A DNA stretch of 64,000 nt from a bacterium BMS3Bbin08 (GTDB lineage: Bacteria > Nitrospirota > Thermodesulfovibrionia > UBA6902 > BMS3Bbin08): assembly GCA_002897775.1 (NCBI GenBank), contig BDTR01000019.1, positions 18,082-82,081 on the forward strand, given 5' to 3'. Position 1 is the first letter of the stretch; the number at the start of each line of letters is the position of its first letter. The translations under genes and the position numbers were made by a program. Under the pieces are notes generated by a model. That model made no database searches. It saw only the letters and a program-made list of their open reading frames with translations, and was not told the DNA's origin. Shown here piece by piece: positions 24,212 through 32,973 of this stretch.

Positions 24212-24907
24212 CTATTTTGAAAAGCGTAATTTGAATATGGTCCGGATGATCCTGTAACCGACCTTCAGTATCCCCTTTACATTCCCGGTGATCTTGGATC
24301 TTCCGCTTCCTTTCCTGTAACTTACCGGCACCTCGGTTATGCTGTAACCTTTCTTTATCGCCTTGACCTGCATCTCGATCGTCCATCCCAGATTACCCTT
24401 CATATCCAGCTCCAGGAGTTTGTCAAACCTGATCGCCCTGAACGGCCCCATATCAGAGTATTTAAACCCGTACAGCAGCCTTATCAGGGCCGACGCCAGA
24501 AAATTACCGAATCGCACCGGCGGCCTTAAAGCCCCTTTTTCGCATTTGCCCATCACCCTGGAGCCAAGAACCAGGTCGTAACCTTCCTTAACAACAGGAT
24601 CAACCAGCCTTATTATCTCCTCGGGGTGATCACTGTAATTGCCGTCCAGAAAAACAACCACATCGGGGTTTCTGTCCTTCAGATATTCAATCCCTTTCAG
24701 ACACGGATAACCATAACCTCTCCTGGGTTCAAACAAGACCGTTGCCCCCCATTCCCTGGCTATTGAAGGCGTACTGTCCGTGCTTCCGTTATCCACAACT
24801 ACAACCTCATCCACGAGGTCACGCGGGATGTCCCTGAGAGTCCGGGGCAAAGACGCCTCCTCATTGAGGGCGGGGATTATCACACTTATATTTTTATTGG
24901 AACGCAT
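24212..24907 (-). CDS. Family 2 glycosyltransferase (DPM/GtrB-like)
   Basis: A 231 aa protein from the ATG at 24907. The GT-A start is ISVIIPALNEEASLPRTL, followed by VVVDNGSTDSTPSIAREWGA, FLDGNYSDHPEEI in place of the usual DADxQ-type site, and LGSRVMGKCEKGALRPP. It resembles polyprenyl-phosphate glycosyltransferases without the C-terminal membrane domain. An upstream in-frame extension to 25027 is rejected because it covers non-conserved spacer. TATAAT at 24919-24914 ends 6 bp before the ATG, suggesting a leaderless mRNA. Confidence 0.85.
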   Translation of the reverse strand: MRSNKNISVIIPALNEEASLPRTLRDIPRDLVDEVVVVDNGSTDSTPSIAREWGATVLFEPRRGYGYPCLKGIEYLKDRNPDVVVFLDGNYSDHPEEIIRLVDPVVKEGYDLVLGSRVMGKCEKGALRPPVRFGNFLASALIRLLYGFKYSDMGPFRAIRFDKLLELDMKGNLGWTIEMQVKAIKKGYSITEVPVSYRKGSGRSKITGNVKGILKVGYRIIRTIFKLRFSK

Positions 24908-25127
24908 CGATAAATTATAGCAAATTCCCTGCGCATAACCTAATCCGCTGACGCATAGATACTTAGACCTTTGCGTTTTCTGCGCCCGCTTCGCCGAATC
25001 GAGGCGAGTAGGCGGATAAATTGACAAAAGCGGGAATTATTCATACCATTAAAAAACGGATTTGATCTCTCAGGTTTAAACGATTCTGTTCACACAGATA
25101 AAAAAATACGCGGGAGGTATTAAAACA

Positions 25128-25550
25128 ATGGGAAAGGCCAGGGTTACTCTTATTAATAACCTTCAGTTCGTCGGCACTGCTGATTCAGGCCATGCTGTGG
25201 TAATGGATGCTCCAGGGTCTGTCGGCGGAACCAATGCCGCTTCAACTCCTATGGAACTTGTTCTGATGGCATTTGGGGGATGCTCGGGGATGGACGTAGT
25301 GTCTATCTTAAAAAAGAAAAAACAGGATGTGCGCAATTTAGAAATAAACCTGGACGGTAAAAAAGCGGACAACCACCCTCACATGTTTACAGAAATGCAT
25401 ATCGAATATGTACTGACAGGCAAGGACCTGTCAGAAGAGGCTGTAAAACGCTCCATCCAGCTTTCTCTGGAGAAATACTGTTCGGTAGGCGCAACACTTT
25501 CTAAAGCGGCAAAAATAACGCATTCATACAGGATCGTAAAGCAGGATTAA
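25128..25550 (+). CDS. OsmC family protein
   Basis: A 140 aa OsmC-like protein. The two redox cysteines are in MAFGGCSGMDVVSIL (about residue 51) and SLEKYCSVGATL (about 114), as in peroxide-reducing OsmC/Ohr proteins and the YhfA subgroup. The context gives no regulator. The start follows GCGGGAGGTATTAAAACA. A CCCCGTTAGA palindrome begins just after its stop codon. Confidence 0.85.
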   Translation: MGKARVTLINNLQFVGTADSGHAVVMDAPGSVGGTNAASTPMELVLMAFGGCSGMDVVSILKKKKQDVRNLEINLDGKKADNHPHMFTEMHIEYVLTGKDLSEEAVKRSIQLSLEKYCSVGATLSKAAKITHSYRIVKQD

Positions 25551-25582
25551 ACCCCGTTAGAAGACTTCGCATTCTAACGGGG
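25551..25582. repeat. CCCCGTTAGA palindromic repeat (compact copy)
   Basis: The most complete copy in the window: ACCCCGTTAGAA and TTCTAACGGGGT arms around a short centre. It sits between osmC and pgpA, touching the osmC stop codon. It could form a strong hairpin in the transcript, but there is no T-run for classical termination. Confidence 0.75.
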
Positions 25583-25596
25583 TAAAGGCATACTAA

Positions 25597-26049
25597 ATGA
25601 CATTGAACACCAGATTTCAACAGGCTATCGCGACAATTGGTTTTCTGGGTTACCTGCCTCATGCTCCGGGCACTTTTGGCACGGCTGCCGCTTTTTTGCT
25701 GATACTCGCGCTTAAACCAGGTAATTTTGAGCTTTTTATTATTTTCCTGCCGGTTTTTCTGCTTGGGGTATTGACCTCCCACACTGCCGAAAAAAAGCTC
25801 GGTAAAGACAGCGGGCATATAGTCATAGATGAATTTTCAGGTTATTTGCCGGCTGTTCTGTTCGTTCCAAAGAGCGCCGGCTATCTTCTTGCGGCGTTTG
25901 TTCTGTTCAGGATCATTGACATAGTAAAACCCCCTCCCATACGTAAAATGGAGCGCCTTATCTCCGGGGGAGCCGGCATTATGCTGGATGATATCGTCGC
26001 GGCCGTCTATGCCAATCTCCTGATTCAGCTATGGAGGCTCTTTTTTTAA
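25597..26049 (+). CDS. pgpA: Phosphatidylglycerophosphatase A
   Basis: A 150 aa membrane enzyme that dephosphorylates phosphatidylglycerophosphate. Signature parts are the N-terminal GYLPHAPGTFGTAAA, HIVIDEFSGYL (metal-binding acidic residues), FRIIDIVKPPPI and GAGIMLDDIVAAVYANL. About four membrane helices. The usual partner cinA is not next to it; thpR follows, then recA, an order otherwise common near cinA-recA. Confidence 0.92.
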   Translation: MTLNTRFQQAIATIGFLGYLPHAPGTFGTAAAFLLILALKPGNFELFIIFLPVFLLGVLTSHTAEKKLGKDSGHIVIDEFSGYLPAVLFVPKSAGYLLAAFVLFRIIDIVKPPPIRKMERLISGGAGIMLDDIVAAVYANLLIQLWRLFF

Positions 26050-26170
26050 AGCCGCAGTTTTGTCTGGTTCCCTCCGGTCACTGATCACCGATCATTGGTC
26101 ATGGTTTTATATAATTTATTGACTGTTATGTGCTATCCTATATCAAAGCGGGAGTTTTTTTGTTTGGACC

Positions 26171-26743
26171 TTGAGAAGTTTTATAGCCATAGAACTGCCT
26201 GGCACAATAAGAGCTGCATTAGCTGACCTTCAGCAGGAGCTTAAAGGATGCGGGGCGGACGTCAGGTGGGTCGATCCGGCAAATATTCACCTTACGCTTA
26301 AGTTTTTTGGGGACATTAAAGAGGAAACCGCAGAAGAAATAATCAGACTGATGCAGAGAACTTGCCACAACCATGACCCCCTTAACCTTGAGATCAAAGG
26401 GGTGGGCATGTTCCCGGGTCCAGGATCCCCCAGGGTTTTATGGGTAGGCATTGACAGCAATGACGCCCTGGCAGATCTTCATAAGGAGCTTGAGAACAAA
26501 ATGTCTTCACTGGGATTTGAGAGCGAGAAAAGGAGATTCACACCCCATCTGACACTGGGCAGGTTCAGGTCCTTAAAAGGCAAAGAATGCCTTCTGGAGA
26601 AGATCCGTCTGCGCGAAAAGGACAGTTTGGTCCCCATGCATATCAGGTCCCTGTCCCTGATGAAAAGCGAATTGGATCCGGCCGGGGCACGGCATACAAA
26701 AATCGGCGGGGCTTCTCTGGATAAATCCGCCCGAAATATTTAA
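26171..26743 (+). CDS. thpR: RNA 2',3'-cyclic phosphodiesterase ThpR
   Basis: A 190 aa 2H phosphoesterase. The two catalytic HxT/S motifs are NIHLTLKFFG (about residue 42) and TPHLTLGRF (about 126). It acts on 2',3'-cyclic phosphate ends or 2'-5' RNA links. The start is a TTG giving MRSFIAIELP, the standard N-terminus; no ATG is available nearby. It belongs to the pgpA-thpR-recA-pilT-recX series on the plus strand. Confidence 0.88.
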   Translation: MRSFIAIELPGTIRAALADLQQELKGCGADVRWVDPANIHLTLKFFGDIKEETAEEIIRLMQRTCHNHDPLNLEIKGVGMFPGPGSPRVLWVGIDSNDALADLHKELENKMSSLGFESEKRRFTPHLTLGRFRSLKGKECLLEKIRLREKDSLVPMHIRSLSLMKSELDPAGARHTKIGGASLDKSARNI

Positions 26744-26780
26744 AATAAATCATATGGGTTTTATCCGCCTTCACAGAACA

Positions 26781-26950
26781 CCACGGGTTTACCCCGTGGA
26801 TGCCCGTTCTCCGTAGAGGTAGAGCTTCTACTCCGGAGGATGGAAATGCGAACAAAGTGCTACGGCGAGACGTCACCGAAAGGGCAGGCATCTGCCTCTT
26901 GTGGCGGGTAATATAATGTACCATGGGCTTGTCTGCCGACAGGCAGGCTT
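26781..26950 (+). other. Structured leader region upstream of recA
   Basis: Several hairpins can be drawn in series: CCACGGGTTTACCCCGTGG at 26781-26799; CTCCG...CGGAG enclosing GTAGA/CTAC at 26809-26838; GGCAGGCATCTGCC near 26883; and GGGC..TCTGCC/GGCAGG..GCCC at about 26925-26950. No known riboswitch or small RNA family is recognised. A TATAAT lies at 26912-26917. It may be one or more dispersed repeats, an mRNA leader or a short RNA gene. Confidence 0.3.
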
Positions 26951-26985
26951 GCCCGTAGGATCCAGAAAACAGGGAGGAGGCAAAA

Positions 26986-27981
26986 ATGTCTAATAAAGAG
27001 CGCACAAAAGCTCTGGAAATGGCTATCGCCCAGATAGAAAAACAGTTTGGCAAAGGTTCTATAATGAGGCTCGGCTCTGAAGTGGCCGTGGAAATAGGCT
27101 TCATACCAAGCGGCTCCATTGGCCTGGATATCGCGCTCGGGATCGGCGGTTTTCCCAGGGGCAGGGTCATGGAGATCTACGGGCCTGAATCATCGGGAAA
27201 GACCACGCTTGCGTTAAGCGCGGTCGCGCAGGCACAAAAAGCCGGCGGATCAGCCGCCTTTGTCGACGCGGAACACGCGCTTGACGTCGGTTATGCCACA
27301 AAGCTGGGGGTTAATATAGACGACCTTTTAATAAGCCAGCCGGATACGGGTGAACAGGCGCTGGAGGTCACTGAAACACTGGTCCGCAGCGGAGCGCTTG
27401 ATATAATAGTAATAGACTCGGTTGCCGCGCTTGTTCCGCGTGCTGAGATCGAGGGCGAGATGGGAGACAGTCTGCCCGGTCTCCAGGCAAGGCTTATGAG
27501 CCAGGCGCTTCGAAAACTTACCGCGACAATATCAAAGAGCCGGACAACCGTTGTGTTCATCAACCAGCTAAGGATAAAGATAGGCGTTATGTTTGGAAAC
27601 CCCGAGACAACCACCGGGGGCAATGCCCTTAAATTTTATTCGTCCTGCAGGCTGGATATTAGACGGATCGAGACCCTGAAGATCGGTCAGGAGGCCGTTG
27701 GGAACAGGGTGCGCGTAAAGGTGGTCAAGAACAAGATCGCACCGCCGTTCAAACAGGCGGAGTTTGACATAAACTATAATGAAGGCATATCAAAAACAGG
27801 CGAGCTCATCGACCTGGGCGCTGCGAAAGGAATTATAGACAAGTCCGGCTCGTGGTATTCATACAACGGAACCCGTATCGGGCAGGGCAGGGAAAACTCC
27901 AAGGAATTTCTAAAATCAAAACCTGAAGTATCAAAAGAGATCGAATTAAAGATATTTGAAGCTTATAACCTCAGGAGGTAG
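26986..27981 (+). CDS. recA: Recombinase RecA
   Basis: A 331 aa RecA. Walker A is [12 protein letters not shown], the Walker B region is [22 protein letters not shown] in pieces, and [22 protein letters not shown] is the L2/filament segment, with a few substitutions from the commonest form. The end is short and lacks the acidic tail of E. coli RecA. A strong AGGGAGGAGG ribosome binding site precedes the ATG. pilT and recX follow closely. No LexA-type operator could be identified by eye. Confidence 0.96.
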   Translation: MSNKERTKALEMAIAQIEKQFGKGSIMRLGSEVAVEIGFIPSGSIGLDIALGIGGFPRGRVMEIYGPESSGKTTLALSAVAQAQKAGGSAAFVDAEHALDVGYATKLGVNIDDLLISQPDTGEQALEVTETLVRSGALDIIVIDSVAALVPRAEIEGEMGDSLPGLQARLMSQALRKLTATISKSRTTVVFINQLRIKIGVMFGNPETTTGGNALKFYSSCRLDIRRIETLKIGQEAVGNRVRVKVVKNKIAPPFKQAEFDINYNEGISKTGELIDLGAAKGIIDKSGSWYSYNGTRIGQGRENSKEFLKSKPEVSKEIELKIFEAYNLRR

Positions 27982-27984
27982 ATT

Positions 27985-29139
27985 ATGTCTATCAACATTG
28001 ATGAACTCCTTAAAAAGGCCGTCAAGTTGGGAGCGTCAGACGTTCATGTAAAGGTCGGGAACGCGCCTATTATCAGAATCAACGGCGAACTGTCATTTAT
28101 GCCCGGCGAAAAAAGGCTCTCGTCAGAAGACTCCATGAACATGGCCTACACCGTTATGAGCGCTCCGCAGAAAGAGGCCTTTAAAAAGAGGAACGACCTT
28201 GATATCGCATACAGCGTTCCCGGACTGGGAAGGTTCAGATGTAACGCGTTTGTGCAAAGGGGGACGATAGGCATGGTCTTCAGGATCATTCCAATGAAGA
28301 TCCTCGATACTGACCAGCTTCACCTGCCTCCTATCGTAAGGACGATCTCCCTGGAACCCAGGGGCCTTATCCTGGTAACAGGGACCACCGGGAGCGGCAA
28401 AACAACCACGCTTGCCGCAATGGTTGACTACATAAATTCGAACAGGACCGACCATGTCATGACGATCGAGGACCCGATCGAATTCCTTCACCGCGACAAG
28501 CGAAGCATTGTAAATCAGCGCGAAGTCGGCACTGATACAGAGTCATTCAGCAGGGCGCTCAGGGCAGCTATGAGGCAGGACCCTGACGTGATCCTCGTTG
28601 GTGAGATGCGGGATTTTGAGACGATCCAGACAGCGCTCATCGCGGCTGAAACCGGTCATCTGGTGTTAAGCACCCTGCACACCGTTGACTCGGCTGAAAC
28701 CATAAACAGGATCATATCTGTCTTCCCTCCTTACCAGCACAAGCAGGTGAGGGTACAGCTTGCGTCTGTCCTGAGGGCCATAATATCCATGAGGCTGACG
28801 CCCATGGCCGACGGCAAAGGAAGAGTGCCCGCTGTTGAGATACTAAGGGCAACTGCCACAATAAAGGGATGCATAGAGGACCCTGACAAGACAAAATTAA
28901 TTCCTGATGTCATTGCCCAGAGTTACAGTCAGTACCAGATGCAGACATTTGACCAGTCGCTGATGCAGCTTTATAAAGACGAGCTTATCACGTATGAAGA
29001 TGCCCTGCGCAGGGCTACCAATCCGGATGATTTCATACTTAAGGTCAAAGGCGTCCAGTCAACAAGCGACCTGCAGACAGAAGCGGACGAGTCCATAAAA
29101 AATAAGCAAGAACCTGAGATTGAAAGATTCAACCGCTGA
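27985..29139 (+). CDS. pilT: Type IV pilus retraction ATPase PilT
   Basis: A 384 aa retraction ATPase. The N-terminal SDVHVKVGNAPIIRINGEL is the PilT PAS-like domain; Walker A is GTTGSGKTTTLAAM; TIEDPIEFLH is the Asp box; VGEMRDFETIQTALIAAETGHLVLSTLHT in parts is the Walker B/His-box region. It starts 3 bp after recA and overlaps the recX start, forming a recA-pilT-recX operon. It pairs functionally with the PilB-like ATPase at 16-18 kb. Confidence 0.92.
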   Translation: MSINIDELLKKAVKLGASDVHVKVGNAPIIRINGELSFMPGEKRLSSEDSMNMAYTVMSAPQKEAFKKRNDLDIAYSVPGLGRFRCNAFVQRGTIGMVFRIIPMKILDTDQLHLPPIVRTISLEPRGLILVTGTTGSGKTTTLAAMVDYINSNRTDHVMTIEDPIEFLHRDKRSIVNQREVGTDTESFSRALRAAMRQDPDVILVGEMRDFETIQTALIAAETGHLVLSTLHTVDSAETINRIISVFPPYQHKQVRVQLASVLRAIISMRLTPMADGKGRVPAVEILRATATIKGCIEDPDKTKLIPDVIAQSYSQYQMQTFDQSLMQLYKDELITYEDALRRATNPDDFILKVKGVQSTSDLQTEADESIKNKQEPEIERFNR

Positions 29140-29620
29140 TACGGGCCGCACAGCACGTATTACTGACGCCAGAAGCTATGCCCTGAGACTCCTTGGCTAC
29201 CGCTCAAGAAGCAGAAAGGAAATGCGGGAGCGGCTCAGTAGGAAAAAATTCAGCGACGATCAGATAAACCCCACGATAAAGTTCCTTGAAGACGCCGGCC
29301 TGATGAATGATAAGGCCGTAGCGCTGGAACTCCTCAGATACGCCGCAGAAAGAAAGAACCTTGGAAGAAGAGGCCTTGAGATGTTTCTCTTCAGGCGTGG
29401 AATAGGAAGAGATTTGATAAGTGAGATCCTGTCAAACCATACCGCGGAAATGGAAAAAGAGGCCGCATCAAAACTCGTGGAGAAAAAAATGATGACATTA
29501 AGGCATCATCCGGAAAATGTTATAAGACGCAGGCTCTGGGGCATGCTCCAGCGCAGAGGGATCTCAGCTGACATAGCGCACCGGGTGATTAAAGATATCG
29601 ATAAGGAAAATATTCAATAA
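29120..29620 (+). CDS. recX: Regulatory protein RecX
   Basis: A 166 aa helical-repeat protein that modulates RecA filaments. Characteristic parts are ARSYALRLLGYRSRSRKEMRERLSRK (three short quotes of one helix pair), FLEDAGLMNDKAVA and RRGIGRDLISEIL. It begins at a TTG inside the end of pilT; no better start is visible before the conserved region. Linkage to recA is the usual arrangement, here interrupted by pilT. Confidence 0.88.
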   Translation: MKDSTADTGRTARITDARSYALRLLGYRSRSRKEMRERLSRKKFSDDQINPTIKFLEDAGLMNDKAVALELLRYAAERKNLGRRGLEMFLFRRGIGRDLISEILSNHTAEMEKEAASKLVEKKMMTLRHHPENVIRRRLWGMLQRRGISADIAHRVIKDIDKENIQ

Positions 29621-30101
29621 CAACTCCACTTAATTCTTGTTTATTTGTTACTTAGTCAAAAAACGAAGTTTTTTCTATGGGTTCTCTTTGGAGATTAATG
29701 TTCCTTTCAGGAAGCATCAATGTGCGGAGAAAGGATATATTTGTATTCGTTCGCTATTCACTCACTATGCATTGGTAGGTTATGAGATAAGCGAGTTTGC
29801 AATGCAAAGCTCCCAAAGGGAGCGAATTTAATGATAATTAATCCTTATATTTGTAGAACCAGAAGGGTCTACTAATAGCTCCCTGTCAGTTGAGTGAAGA
29901 GCCGTGTAGAAATCTCCCCGGGCTGCCTTTCTTTGCCTACTTTCTTTAGCAGTTAAAGAAAGTAGGTCCGCCGGGAAGGCTAAAATATGTCCTGTAGTTG
30001 TTTTAGGGTGTGGGATTTCATCCCACTTTAAATCGTTATTTCCCTAAAAGTATCGAACTCCCGGTAAAAAACGTTTCTGCTTCTGTATTTTTTAATCCCG
30101 G
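29621..30101. repeat. Intergenic region with a perfect 13 bp palindrome
   Basis: There is no convincing gene between recX and the aldolase gene; a 64-codon frame at 29637-29831 lacks family resemblance or a ribosome binding site. At 29936-29966 CCTACTTTCTTTA and TAAAGAAAGTAGG flank a GCAGT loop. Outside it CCCGGGCTGCCTTTC and CCGCCGGGAAGGC extend the symmetry imperfectly. This looks like a member of a dispersed palindromic repeat family. The rest is AT-rich spacer. Confidence 0.5.
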
Positions 30102-31043
30102 CTATGTGGCACTCGTTATTTGATCATAGAACTGCGTAACTTTATTCTTTTTGTCTGACTCCATATGTGCCATGGCAGTGCGCGGGTGCTGGTTCATGGT
30201 GCCTGTGACCATATAAGGAATGTGGTACCCCCAGTCGATCTTTTCCTGCCAGGGAAGGATCTCAGCCTCTATGGCCTCGATAAGAGGACGCACTTTAAAT
30301 TTGGGGTTCTTCAGAAATGCAATGAGAAGTTCCAGGCAACAGTTGCCTGCGCCGCGCCCAATGCCGTACAAGCTGGCGTCAAGGTAATTGATGCCGGAAA
30401 TAATGGCGGATATGGTATTCGCGAATGCCAGCTGTTGATTGTTGTGGCAATGGATACCAATGGTCTTGCCGGGCAGTCGCTCCATGTATTTTTTAGCGAG
30501 TGTTTCTATATCCTCTGAATAAAAAGCGCCAAAGCTGTCCACTACATAAACTGTCGGCACCCTGCTCCTGGAAAGGTCGTCAAGAGCTTCATCCAGTTCC
30601 CTCAGCCCAACGGTGGAGACCGCCATAAGATTAATGGTCGTCTCATACCCTTTATCAATGCACTGATGCACCAGGTCTATGGCGGCGTCGACCTGATGGG
30701 CGTAACACGCGACCCTTATCATATCCAGCGAGCTTTCGGATCTTTGCGGGATGTCGTCATATTTGATCCGGCCTATATCAGCCATTGCTGAAAGCTTGAT
30801 CTTTTTTTCGCTGTCACCAATAATGCGTTTAATATCCGGTTCAGCGCAGAATTTCCATGGCCCGACCTCATCCCGTGAAAAAGCGGATTCTGAGCTCAGA
30901 TAACCGATCTCCATATAATCAATGCCCGCCTCTGTTAAAGCCGTATAAACCTTGTGGACGAAAGAATCGTCGAACTGCCACTTGTTCATCAGCCCGCCGT
31001 CACGCACTGTGCAGTCTATAACCTTGATCTCCGGTCTGTACAT
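30102..31043 (-). CDS. DRE-TIM aldolase (HMGL-like; 4-hydroxy-2-oxovalerate aldolase type)
   Basis: A 313 aa TIM-barrel protein of the HMG-CoA lyase/aldolase superfamily. The metal and catalytic motif at the start is VIDCTVRDGGLMNKWQF (DxTxRDG), and GIHCHNNQQLAFANT supplies the HxH metal ligands. The order and length resemble 4-hydroxy-2-oxovalerate aldolase-like enzymes of carbohydrate or cell-envelope clusters rather than isopropylmalate synthases. The neighbouring Eda-type aldolase suggests ketoacid or sugar metabolism. Exact substrate unknown. Confidence 0.78.
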   Translation of the reverse strand: MYRPEIKVIDCTVRDGGLMNKWQFDDSFVHKVYTALTEAGIDYMEIGYLSSESAFSRDEVGPWKFCAEPDIKRIIGDSEKKIKLSAMADIGRIKYDDIPQRSESSLDMIRVACYAHQVDAAIDLVHQCIDKGYETTINLMAVSTVGLRELDEALDDLSRSRVPTVYVVDSFGAFYSEDIETLAKKYMERLPGKTIGIHCHNNQQLAFANTISAIISGINYLDASLYGIGRGAGNCCLELLIAFLKNPKFKVRPLIEAIEAEILPWQEKIDWGYHIPYMVTGTMNQHPRTAMAHMESDKKNKVTQFYDQITSAT

Positions 31044-31096
31044 TTTTCATTCTCCTTTTAGTATCTGGAAGTATTATCTGAAATGAATATTATAAA

Positions 31097-31720
31097 TTAT
31101 TTGTCCCTGTCCGGGCAAAGGGCTATGAATTTTTTGACATTTCGCGCGAGCCCTTCAAGATCACGCTCCATCAATGCCTTTCTGCCAAAAAGCGCCGTGC
31201 TTGTCCCCACAGCACTGGCCCCCGCGGAAAAATACTCCCTGATGTTGTCCGGGCTTACACCGCCTACCGCAACCAGAGATATCCGGTCATAGGGCCCTCG
31301 GAGCTCGCGGATATACCGGGGGCCGAACAACCCGGCTGGAAAGACCTTTACCATTTCAGCGCCGCTGGACCAGGCAGTATATACTTCCGTTGGAGTAAGT
31401 GCTCCGGATATGACAGGGATCGACTTTGATCCGGCATATTCGATCACAGAGGTGTCTGTATTGGGAGTAACCAGGAACATGGCGCCTGATCCCACGGCTT
31501 TTTTTGCATCCTCAAGGCTGCAGACCGTTCCCATTCCCAGTAATTTCCCGGGGGGGACAGCGGATCTGTTTTCCGAAACGATCTTCAGGGCATGCTCTGT
31601 GTTCATTGTGATCTCAATGGCCTGCAGGCCTGAAGCAAACGAGGCGTCCATTACGCCGCGGAAAAAAGCCGCGTCAACACCGCGTAAAATTCCGATAACA
31701 GGCACATCCAGTTTCATCAT
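31097..31720 (-). CDS. eda: KDPG/KHG aldolase (Eda-type)
   Basis: A 207 aa class I aldolase from the ATG at 31720 (AAAGGAAAAT before it); the frame is open to 31753 without a better start. Motifs: VIGILRG near the start, QAIEITMNT with the catalytic Glu, LGMGTVCSLEDAKKAVGSGA, FLVTPNTD in the region of the Schiff-base strand, and MVKVFPAGLFGPRYIREL with the Schiff-base Lys of FKxFPA-type motifs. It cleaves 2-keto-3-deoxy-6-phosphogluconate or 4-hydroxy-2-oxoglutarate. It lies about 50 bp upstream of the DRE-TIM aldolase on the same strand. Confidence 0.88.
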   Translation of the reverse strand: MMKLDVPVIGILRGVDAAFFRGVMDASFASGLQAIEITMNTEHALKIVSENRSAVPPGKLLGMGTVCSLEDAKKAVGSGAMFLVTPNTDTSVIEYAGSKSIPVISGALTPTEVYTAWSSGAEMVKVFPAGLFGPRYIRELRGPYDRISLVAVGGVSPDNIREYFSAGASAVGTSTALFGRKALMERDLEGLARNVKKFIALCPDRDK

Positions 31721-31798
31721 ATTTTCCTTTAGCCCCTGCGTCTCACGCCGCAAGACGTGGCAGCGGGCGAAAGTAAGAAGGGGGATTACAGATACATT

Positions 31799-32299
31799 TT
31801 AATCAAAAGAATTCCTCGAAGCTTGCTTCGGGGTTTCAATAGTTTTCGTCATTTTTGTCATTCCGGCTTGTCCGGAATCTATCTTTGATACAGGAAGATT
31901 CCGGACAAGCCGGAATGACAGACTTGATACCTCGCAGCTTGCTGCGGGGTAGTTCATTAAATTGTCCGGTATATGTCTTCGAGTGCTAACTTTGCTATTT
32001 GACGATAATATTGACCGTTTGAACAACACAATTTCATCAAGCTTGATATATGTGAAAATAACCTTGTTTCCACTCACGACGTATATGTAATCCGGCGGCC
32101 CGTGTTCTGTCACATGATGTTGGATAGTTGCATCATAATCCATCTCTATTTTTAGCCGTTTGGCTCCGTGACTTGATTTTGTTGACATCAACTGTTCCTG
32201 ATAGAAATCTGTTGTCCAGCCATGCTGCCATGCTGCACAGCCACATAGAGAAATAACCATTAAAACAAAACAATATAAGAATTTCTTTTGCACTTCCAT
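31799..32299 (-). CDS. Hypothetical lipoprotein with a repeat-derived C-terminus
   Basis: A 166 aa ORF with a lipoprotein signal, MEVQKKFLYCFVLMVISLCGC, whose lipobox SLCGC places the lipid Cys at residue 21 (quoted only to identify it). A compact domain follows with YDATIQHHVTEHGPPDYIYV and VIFTYIKLDEIVLFKR. From about residue 110 the reading frame runs through dispersed palindromic repeats (ACCTCGCAGC type at 31929-31950, GTCATTCC type at 31857-31919, CCTCGAAGC type at 31814-31833). The last ~50 residues are therefore not conserved protein, and the gene may be truncated by repeat insertion. Family unknown. Confidence 0.6.
   Translation of the reverse strand: MEVQKKFLYCFVLMVISLCGCAAWQHGWTTDFYQEQLMSTKSSHGAKRLKIEMDYDATIQHHVTEHGPPDYIYVVSGNKVIFTYIKLDEIVLFKRSILSSNSKVSTRRHIPDNLMNYPAASCEVSSLSFRLVRNLPVSKIDSGQAGMTKMTKTIETPKQASRNSFD
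31814..31950. repeat. Cluster of three palindromic repeats including a GTCATTCC-type element
   Basis: The central element has two perfect 23 bp inverted arms, 31857-31879 (starting GTCATTCCGG) and 31897-31919 (ending CCGGAATGAC), around 17 bp. Each arm also forms its own small hairpin at GGCTTGTCC/GGACAAGCC. It is flanked by CCTCGAAGCTTGCTTCGGGG (31814-31833) and ACCTCGCAGCTTGCTGCGGGG (31929-31949, one base omitted from the end), two members of another hairpin family. A related GTCATTCC element lies at 51804. Confidence 0.8.
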
Positions 32300-32315
32300 T
32301 ATATCCCCCCTACTC

Positions 32316-32903
32316 TTACTGACTCTGTTTCAAAACATGGATCCCGAACTTTTTCAGGCCTTCAGTAAGGGCGCATAAAGGAAGGCCCATAACGTTAAAA
32401 AAATCCCCTTCAATTTTTTCAATAAGGATTGCCCCAATGCCCTGAATCGCGTATGCTCCTGCCTTATCCAGAGGCTCTTTTGACCTTATATAGGCGCTTA
32501 TCTCTTCCCGGTCAAGCTTCCTGAAATACACCTTTGTTGACACTGACCTTGATAGTATTTTGTTGCTGGCAGTGTCCATGATCGTAAAACCGGTGATCAC
32601 TGAATGCGCTTTTCCGTTAAGCATCATAAGCATTTTACGGGCTTCTCTGTCAGTATGGGGTTTACCGAGCAGCCTGTTTTTAAAGACGATGAATGTATCT
32701 GCCGCTATGATGATCGCGTTTCTGTATTTATGCGCCACGGCTTCCGCCTTTTTGAGCGACAGGTACCTTGCGAGCGCGCGGGGACTTAACGGAAGACCGA
32801 GGTCCTCTTTATAACCACCGTCACAGACAGTGAAATTCAGACCTGTAATTTTCAGGATCTCCTTTCTCCTCGGTGATCTGGAAGCAAGTATTATTTTTCT
32901 CAT
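32316..32903 (-). CDS. maf: Maf-like nucleoside triphosphate pyrophosphatase
   Basis: A 195 aa Maf/ASMTL-type nucleotide pyrophosphatase. It starts MRKIILASRSPRRKEILK with the conserved SxSPRR motif, followed by IIIAADTFIVFKNRLLGKP with the catalytic AADT, VITGFTIMD, and the C-terminal KAGAYAIQGIGA and FFNVMGLPL motifs. It removes modified or canonical dTTP/UTP/CTP and limits cell division in some species. It is divergent from the flavoprotein gene. Confidence 0.93.
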   Translation of the reverse strand: MRKIILASRSPRRKEILKITGLNFTVCDGGYKEDLGLPLSPRALARYLSLKKAEAVAHKYRNAIIIAADTFIVFKNRLLGKPHTDREARKMLMMLNGKAHSVITGFTIMDTASNKILSRSVSTKVYFRKLDREEISAYIRSKEPLDKAGAYAIQGIGAILIEKIEGDFFNVMGLPLCALTEGLKKFGIHVLKQSQ

Positions 32904-32973
32904 AGCAGATATGTTACTCCATTTTTATAAAAACGATATATAGTAATGTGTAAAATAGAGAATAGCCTGATGT

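Noticed and set aside
24907..25027. Forty extra N-terminal residues for the glycosyltransferase.
   Set aside because: The conserved GT-A start lies at 24907 and the upstream part is repeat-like spacer.
29637..29831. A 64-codon open frame after recX.
   Set aside because: No ribosome binding site, no family resemblance, and composition like spacer DNA.
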